Below, in pieces: positions 59,166-64,000 of a stretch of 64,000 nt of DNA. Positions within the stretch are counted from its first letter, which is position 1; each line of letters begins with the position of its first letter. The DNA is taken from the NCBI GenBank assembly GCA_977017575.1, contig CDRNVI010000029.1, forward strand, positions 868,001 to 932,000. Direction: 5' to 3'. The translations under genes and the position numbers were made by a program. The notes beneath the pieces are model-generated. The model was given only the letters and a program-made list of their open reading frames with translations, was not told the DNA's origin and made no database searches. The stretch is from Paramoeba atlantica. Its lineage: Eukaryota; Discosea.

Positions 59166-60081
59166 TTATTCGTTCTGATTAAACATTTTCTTGTCCACCC
59201 GATTGGAATATTTGCGAAACTTTCTCTTGGAAGTTTGTTCTTCATCGTGTATGTGTTTCAACTTTTCGTTTTTCCTCTGAATTTCACTTTTCGTTAGCTT
59301 TGTATATGGTACATCCGATTTCTTGGCATGTGCTGGGCACTTTCCTACATTACTGGTCCCAGAAGTGTAAAGTTCTCGCTTTATACTGTCGCGGTAATCT
59401 TTTATTGCTTCTTTGTCTCTAGCATCATCGTTAAGAAATGTACACGAACAATCTGGCCTAGATTTCCACTCATTTACAAACTTCGACTCAGCATCTAACA
59501 TAACCACCGTGTTGCGGTACAATTCTCGCTTGCAAAATTTCCACCGAAAGCATTCTGCATTCCAAAGCAGTCCAAAGCCGGATTTGACAAAATCAATGCG
59601 GTGTTGATTATAGTGAAGAATTTTGTGGTGATCTATATGAGCCAAAAAGCGTTCGATCCGATTTCTTATTCGCCGAAACTCCATGTCGAATTGTTCATCA
59701 ATGTCATTACCCTTTTCTTGGCATAGACTTACTGTACATGGGAACTCCGTCAAGTATCGATGTGCAGAGAACAAAGTGTGGTTCACGGACCAAAAGGCGT
59801 CGCTCTGTTTCAGCAAGGTTGCCTGCAATGTCAGATGCATTCAACGCAGGCCGAATAAACTTTTTCCACACAGACGTAGAGGAATAATGTTTACCCAAAT
59901 ATGGTATGAGAACGTCAGCTGTTTGCTCGTGCGTTAGATTCAAATGCAGCATTGTAAGTGCACTAAAAACTTGAACAATAGTGCAATTAAGCCGAGACGC
60001 AAGTTGCGAAATAACTTCCGGGGAATATCCAGTAAATCCATGTGCAACGTTAGACCAAGGAAGAAGGCAAATATGTGACAT
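59166..60081 (-). pseudogene. Transposase remnant (HTH plus DDE_Tnp_4-like)
   Basis: 60081-59707 begins MSHICLLPWSNVAHGF and has a helix-turn-helix-like block (FSALTMLHLNLTHEQTADVL, then HYSSTSVWKKFI), followed by TSILDGVPMYSKS, which resembles the first catalytic Asp strand. After a frame change near 59.71-59.84 kb, NDIDEQFDMEFRRIRNRIERFL resembles the R-x-x-x-E strand-helix of IS5/Harbinger-type transposases. The C terminus is very basic. The stretch between the catalytic residues looks shortened, so this copy is probably inactive. Confidence 0.45.
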
Positions 60082-60279
60082 TGTGAAGATATAAAGCTAA
60101 TAAATGCCATAAATTATAGGAAGAAATAGAAAAATAGAGTATACAAACATAGGATGATAGAAATATAGTAGGAAACATAGAAATACATTGAGACAAAAGT
60201 ATGAGCTTACGTTACGTTCTTCATTTCCAGTTTTCTGTACTGTACTATGCGTTCAAATTTATTGTAATCCCGTAGGATC

Positions 60280-60480
60280 TTAAGACTTTCGCTTCTTCAC
60301 CTTCATTCCTTCCCCATGGACTTCACCCATGCTTTCAGTCGTCTGCCTGATACTCAGAATTTCAAGATGGGTCACTTTTTTCCGTAGAGCAAGTACTTCA
60401 TCCCGCAATTCTCCGACCTCTCTTTGCACCTTCTTGAACTCTACAAGAATCTCATCCGTGCGGCTACAAGCTTCTTGCAC
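60280..60480 (-). pseudogene. Transposon accessory protein, C-terminal coiled-coil part
   Basis: EACSRTDEILVEFKKVQREV then ELRDEVLALRKKVTHLEIL forms a heptad coiled coil, ending in a basic tail VKKRKS. It matches the 3' part of the copy at 23.2 kb. Its 5' part is separated from it by the Merlin insertion. Confidence 0.55.
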
Positions 60481-60497
60481 CTTCTCGGCTAATGGGG

Positions 60498-61782
60498 TGA
60501 TATATTGTAGTCATTTTGGGGAAACGTTGAGAAGCAAATATATAACATGACATCTCCCTCAGAATACATTGTATTTATGTGTGAAACAAGATTTGGCTTA
60601 TTTCATTTCTTTTTTTTCCACTAAATGGCCTCCTGTTCGTGCTCGGATATGCGTTGTGTTCTCAAGTGGAAAACGATGGCTCAATTCCATTCGAGAAATT
60701 CGAGAAATTTCTTATAAGCCATGGTATTGTGAAGTCCGAAACTTGTCGCAGGCAAGTGTGTGGGGGTACAGGGTGTGCAGCGAGACACTTTGAAAACATT
60801 TGCTGGAAACGTTGGAAGAAGGGGAGTTGTCGAAAACGTCTATCACTGCTGTATCCCTACATGTCTTATAAACAAAAGAAAAGAAAGCAGAAATTCTCTT
60901 TTTAGGTAAAACTGTGTCAAGGTGTTCCAATGAGCTCAATTGCTTCGCAATGCGAAGTTAACTGGAAAACTGCATTTACATGGAAAAAAGAGCTCTTATA
61001 TGCAGTTTATCGGTACATGAAGTATCGGAACTCCAAGATACAGTACTCGCGTTGTCAGGTTGACGAGACTTATTTATGGAGCCGGAAGTACAACCGCGGA
61101 TGAAGAACTCGTAAGAAACCAACGTGGGTATTGACTCATACGGAAGTTGCAAGGAACGGTAAATCGGTAAGCACGGTGTGGTTACACGTACAAAATCGAA
61201 ATAAGGAAACCTTGGAGCAGGCGATCAGGAAGTACACATTGGACAGCCAACGTACCATAGTAACTACAGACGGGTGGAAAGCATACTCGAACGTTATTGC
61301 ATTTCGCGATCACCGCACTGTGAACCATTCTAGTAAAGGAAAGTTTAAGTTTGTAACTGCTGATGGAACTCACACCAACAACGCGGAGTCATGTCATTCA
61401 GCAGTGAAGCGGGCTATACGTAAACAGGGTAGGTTATCGATGTCGTTGAGAGAGTCTAAGTGGACGGTGGCGTTATTTACCTTATTTTTTAAAAAGCCGT
61501 CTTGGCAAGAGAAGTTACAAGTACTGTTATGTGCGTTTAAAGTGGCTCGAGACATGGGGACAGAAAGTGATAGTGAAAGCGAGTCTGAAGAAGATGAAGT
61601 GGAAAGCGAGTTTGAACACGACAAAATGGAAGAAGAAGAAGACTCTAGTGAGTCGCTTGTTGAATATAGGGAAATAACATCTAGCATATCGAAAAACAGC
61701 ATTTCATATTTCGAAAAAATGAGTAATAGTCCTTTCATGCACTTTCGCAAATTTCCGAAAAATGACTACATTATAAGTCATC
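60498..61782 (+). mobile_element. Merlin (IS1016/ISXO2-type) DNA transposon
   Basis: The ends carry TATATTGTAGTCATTTT at 60501-60517 and its inverse (TATAATGTAGTCATTTT) at 61756-61772, a 16/17 match. The element encodes one transposase on the plus strand and interrupts the accessory gene of the 3.5-kb transposon. The target duplication is not clear. Confidence 0.65.
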
Positions 61783-61787
61783 TGTAG
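60639..61787 (+). pseudogene. Merlin transposase with two in-frame stops
   Basis: A single frame from GSIPFEKFEKFLISHG through a Cys/His region (CRRQVCGGTGCAARHFENICW) to the catalytic core CQVDETYLWSRKYNRG (Asp), VTTDGWKAYSN (Asp) and THTNNAESCHSAVKRAIRK (Glu). This is the ISXO2/Merlin pattern. A TAG at 60903 and a TGA at 61101 interrupt it; without them the frame is continuous. The C terminus is a long Glu/Ser-rich acidic tail (SESESEEDEVESEFE). The first 60 residues are uncertain. Confidence 0.75.
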
Positions 61788-61815
61788 CCGATTTATGATG
61801 GCATCAAAAGGAACC

Positions 61816-62274
61816 TCACTGACACCTAAGTTCCAGGTCTGTTTCGTCTTTAAAAAAAAGAAGTCCTGCTTCTCGCGCCTTCGTCAAAAGGAGGAGTCCC
61901 TGCAACAAAATGTCAATGTCGATTGGGACATTGCATAATGACTTGAGAACGTTGCTCTCCTGATCAGAGAGTTGGCGAATGCGCGTAGTTATCCACTGTG
62001 CGCACATCGCAATGATGTTATCCTCCATTCGCTGGGTAAGATCATGGGGAGGAAGAAGGTCCGGGGCGTATTTGATGGCATTCTTCTCGACACTACTCAT
62101 GCGTAGCCATTCGAGAGAAGTTTCTGACCTCTTCAAGGGTATTCGAAAGGTATGTCGTATCGCATACGACACCCATTTCCGCAGGGGTGCATACTTTTCA
62201 GAGTCAGGGGAGTCGATTCCTTCCTCGATGTACTCATCGTCCCCCGGAGGAAAGTCATACTCCAACATAATCAC
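61816..62274 (-). CDS. Transposon accessory protein, N-terminal part
   Basis: 152 codons: an acidic start (MLEYDFPPGDDEYIEEG), then SEKYAPLRKWVSYAIRHTF, TSLEWLRMSSVEKNAIKYAP, DLTQRMEDNIIAMCAQWIT and LLLLTKAREAGLLFF. The decayed copy at 22.6-23.0 kb conserves the same blocks, so it was under selection as part of a mobile element. It ends shortly after a T-run where the other copy continues, with a frame change, into the coiled-coil part. No known family recognised. Confidence 0.5.
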   Translation of the reverse strand: MIMLEYDFPPGDDEYIEEGIDSPDSEKYAPLRKWVSYAIRHTFRIPLKRSETSLEWLRMSSVEKNAIKYAPDLLPPHDLTQRMEDNIIAMCAQWITTRIRQLSDQESNVLKSLCNVPIDIDILLQGLLLLTKAREAGLLFFKDETDLELRCQ

Positions 62275-62548
62275 TTAGTTTGAAAGAAATGAATACGAAC
62301 TATCAGTCATACAACGCGTATATTCTACGCCGTTGTTTTCACAAAATACCCCTTCTTGAAGCCGTGGCACGCCTCCCAAAGTGACCCCCCCAAAATAGGT
62401 GTCCAGGCAAAACCTGACAGGTTTCAACCCTCTAAGTAGGGGAGGTAGTACTTTACAAGTAGCTTTAGATATTTTGTCAAGTGTAGGTGTTGTTTTGTGG
62501 AGAGCGCGGTCCCAGTGACTTCTGGGAGCGCGCACTTATCAAGTACAC

Positions 62549-63862
62549 TTACCCTAGTGAGTCAATGAACCCTTTTACACGTTTAAAACTATTGATAGCA
62601 GATTGCTTATTGCAGCCACCGTATTGGAATGAGTGAGCAGTATCATTGTGAATGATGAGCTGATGGGCAACAAGAGAATCAGAATTTATAGTCTGGTTTG
62701 TATTCGGTTCATGCAACATTTCTCGATAGCAAACTTCCCGATGAGAAGGAAAGAGTTTTACGAACGTTTGAGACTTTTCAGTTCTGTAGTAAGGATCTAG
62801 ACCATGGGAAACACATAATTTGCGGTACATGTTAATAGAGTCATCACGAAAAATTTCGGTATTACTGACTTCAAACAAAGTAGATGGAATTCGTTGTAAA
62901 ATATCTTTCGAGCAAGTAAATAGAGGGCTCACCAAAACCTGTCTCTGTGCTTCAGTTTCGGGACAATACATATTTGCCGCAGCGTTAACCCATGGGAGAG
63001 TAAGATATTTTTCACTCTCCTTGTTCGTTTGACGTGACTTACATAGGGAGCCAGTTAAATCGAGCCACGGAGAAAATAGGAAGGCGGCAACAGGTAATTC
63101 GCCTACCAATTCTTTTTGGATCGTGTCAAACGTTTGCATGGAAGAAGCTTCATCACTTGACCAATCGATTCTCTCAACTCCAAACCGACGTTGCCCATAC
63201 GCAATTGCAAGCATACTGGCCAACGCAAGATTTGCTCCCGCAGAATCCCCACCAAAAATGACGCGCCTGAAAGGAACTCCCGCCTTTAAAACAGACGCAT
63301 ACGCTCTTAAACAACTTAGTAAGGCATGTGGAAAAGGACAATCTGGTGCTAGGGAATAGTGAGGCACTGCAACGCTACATTGCGTGTATTCGGCCAGCGC
63401 GGTAGTTAAACAGCGGTAAGTGCGAGGGGAGTGCACAACGAATCCACCTCCATGAAAATACAATATGACATTGGAAGGCGGAAATGAAGAAGCAACGAAA
63501 TCTCCGACGAAAGAGTCCCTCAGACGTTGTGTAATATTTTTTCCATCACTTTTTCGTGTGTGAGAGATCGGAAGACGGTTTACATGACTGGTGAACTTGC
63601 CAAACGCAGTGCTTGAAAGTGGAGAATATCTTGAAATACAAGTTGTGCAACGTGACAAATGCAAAAGACGTGTTGTCCAAACGGGAAAAGAATTGATAGA
63701 AAAAACCTTAGCCTTAGGGTGTCGTGGAAGTAGATGGCTCAATATCAAAAGTGATGGCCGGGCTATCCATCTTATTACACTGGGGGAAGGGGGTACTAGC
63801 ATCGCAAGACGAAATATCCTTGAAAACACTCGAACAGATAAACGTGATAAGTACACCAACAT
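62549..63862 (-). CDS. Alpha/beta hydrolase, hormone-sensitive-lipase family
   Basis: I start this at the ATG at 63862 (437 aa), because the longer frame starts with TTG. The HSL-family pattern is complete: VILYFHGGGFVVHSP (HGGG oxyanion motif), VPHYSLAPDCPFPHAL, VIFGGDSAGANLAL (nucleophile Ser in GDSAG), FEVSNTEIFRDDS (Asp region) and HNDTAHSFQYGG (catalytic His). The N-terminal ~120 residues contain a hydrophobic stretch (VFSRIFRLAMLVPPSPSVI) that may anchor or target it. Expected to hydrolyse carboxylic esters such as acylglycerols or sterol esters; substrate unknown. An AG lies 18 nt before the ATG. Confidence 0.8.
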   Translation of the reverse strand: MLVYLSRLSVRVFSRIFRLAMLVPPSPSVIRWIARPSLLILSHLLPRHPKAKVFSINSFPVWTTRLLHLSRCTTCISRYSPLSSTAFGKFTSHVNRLPISHTRKSDGKNITQRLRDSFVGDFVASSFPPSNVILYFHGGGFVVHSPRTYRCLTTALAEYTQCSVAVPHYSLAPDCPFPHALLSCLRAYASVLKAGVPFRRVIFGGDSAGANLALASMLAIAYGQRRFGVERIDWSSDEASSMQTFDTIQKELVGELPVAAFLFSPWLDLTGSLCKSRQTNKESEKYLTLPWVNAAANMYCPETEAQRQVLVSPLFTCSKDILQRIPSTLFEVSNTEIFRDDSINMYRKLCVSHGLDPYYRTEKSQTFVKLFPSHREVCYREMLHEPNTNQTINSDSLVAHQLIIHNDTAHSFQYGGCNKQSAINSFKRVKGFIDSLG

Positions 63863-64000
63863 TTCATTCAAGACACACAGCTGTAAAATTCAGAATTCAC
63901 CATGCACTAAACATTTTCGCCTCAAGCTCGGTCGCGAAACTGCTTCATTCGTCTTTCAACACGACAGAATTTGCATAAAAAACTCTAGAAAACTCTAAAA

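Larger units (their letters stand above)
58904..62437 (-). mobile_element. 3.5-kb DDE transposon with accessory gene, interrupted by a Merlin element
   Basis: The ends share AGAGGGTTGAAACCT in inverted orientation (58909-58923; 62423-62437), each close to GGCAAAACCTGACA. On the minus strand it encodes an accessory protein in two parts (62274-61816 and 60480-60280) and a DDE transposase (60081-59166). A Merlin element in the opposite direction (about 60498-61780) lies between the accessory parts. A decayed related copy at 22.6-23.3 kb has both parts together. Confidence 0.55.

Overview
The window looks like nuclear DNA of a kinetoplastid-like euglenozoan. Three things point there. (1) All 22 host genes I can support lie on the minus strand with short gaps (mostly 150-700 bp) and almost no introns, as in a polycistronic gene array. 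(2) Several start codons sit a few bases after a pyrimidine tract plus AG, as at spliced-leader acceptor sites. (3) Some gene content is of trypanosome type: a TUT4/RET2-like terminal uridylyltransferase, tryptophan-marked PPR-like helical proteins, and a tyrosine-recombinase retroelement with the VIPER-like order gag, recombinase, RT. The species is not identified and the assignment is inference.

Left array, 1-26.4 kb, read right to left: REV1 polymerase; a coiled-coil protein; the uridylyltransferase; a tail-anchored protein; a glutaredoxin-like protein; a PPR-like protein fused to a PIN nuclease; a TCAIM-like (DUF4460/4461) protein; an NIF/FCP-type HAD protein without catalytic Asp; an ASA1/GNB1L-like WD40 protein; a small unknown; a PPR-like protein; two neighbouring CAF-1 p60-like WD40 genes; and a zinc-finger gene cut by the window edge. 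Decayed transposon pieces lie at 22.5-24.2 kb.

Transposon island, 26.5-42.9 kb: non-host DNA flanked by a perfect 30-bp inverted repeat next to TA on both sides. Inside, an hAT-like element carries a REL-endonuclease LINE, which in turn carries a TA-flanked 439-bp MITE. Next come a broken VIPER-like tyrosine-recombinase retroelement with a LINE endonuclease fragment inside it, and an IS5/Harbinger-like element whose transposase ends in a PCNA-binding (PIP) box followed by a SUMO-interacting-like motif.

Right array, 44.4-64 kb, again all minus strand: an alpha/beta hydrolase (HSL family), an Era-like GTPase, RAD50, an SMP-domain membrane protein, a leucine-rich-repeat protein with a GC-rich block, an FLVCR-like MFS transporter, a tandem-PUB-domain protein, and an unknown gene split by one in-frame TAA. 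A 3.5-kb DDE transposon, itself interrupted by a Merlin element, lies at 58.9-62.4 kb.

Functionally the array mixes chromatin and DNA-damage genes (CAF-1, REV1, RAD50, ASA1-like) with probable mitochondrial RNA and translation genes (PPR-like, PPR-PIN, uridylyltransferase, Era-like, TCAIM-like). Such mixing is expected when co-transcription does not imply shared function.
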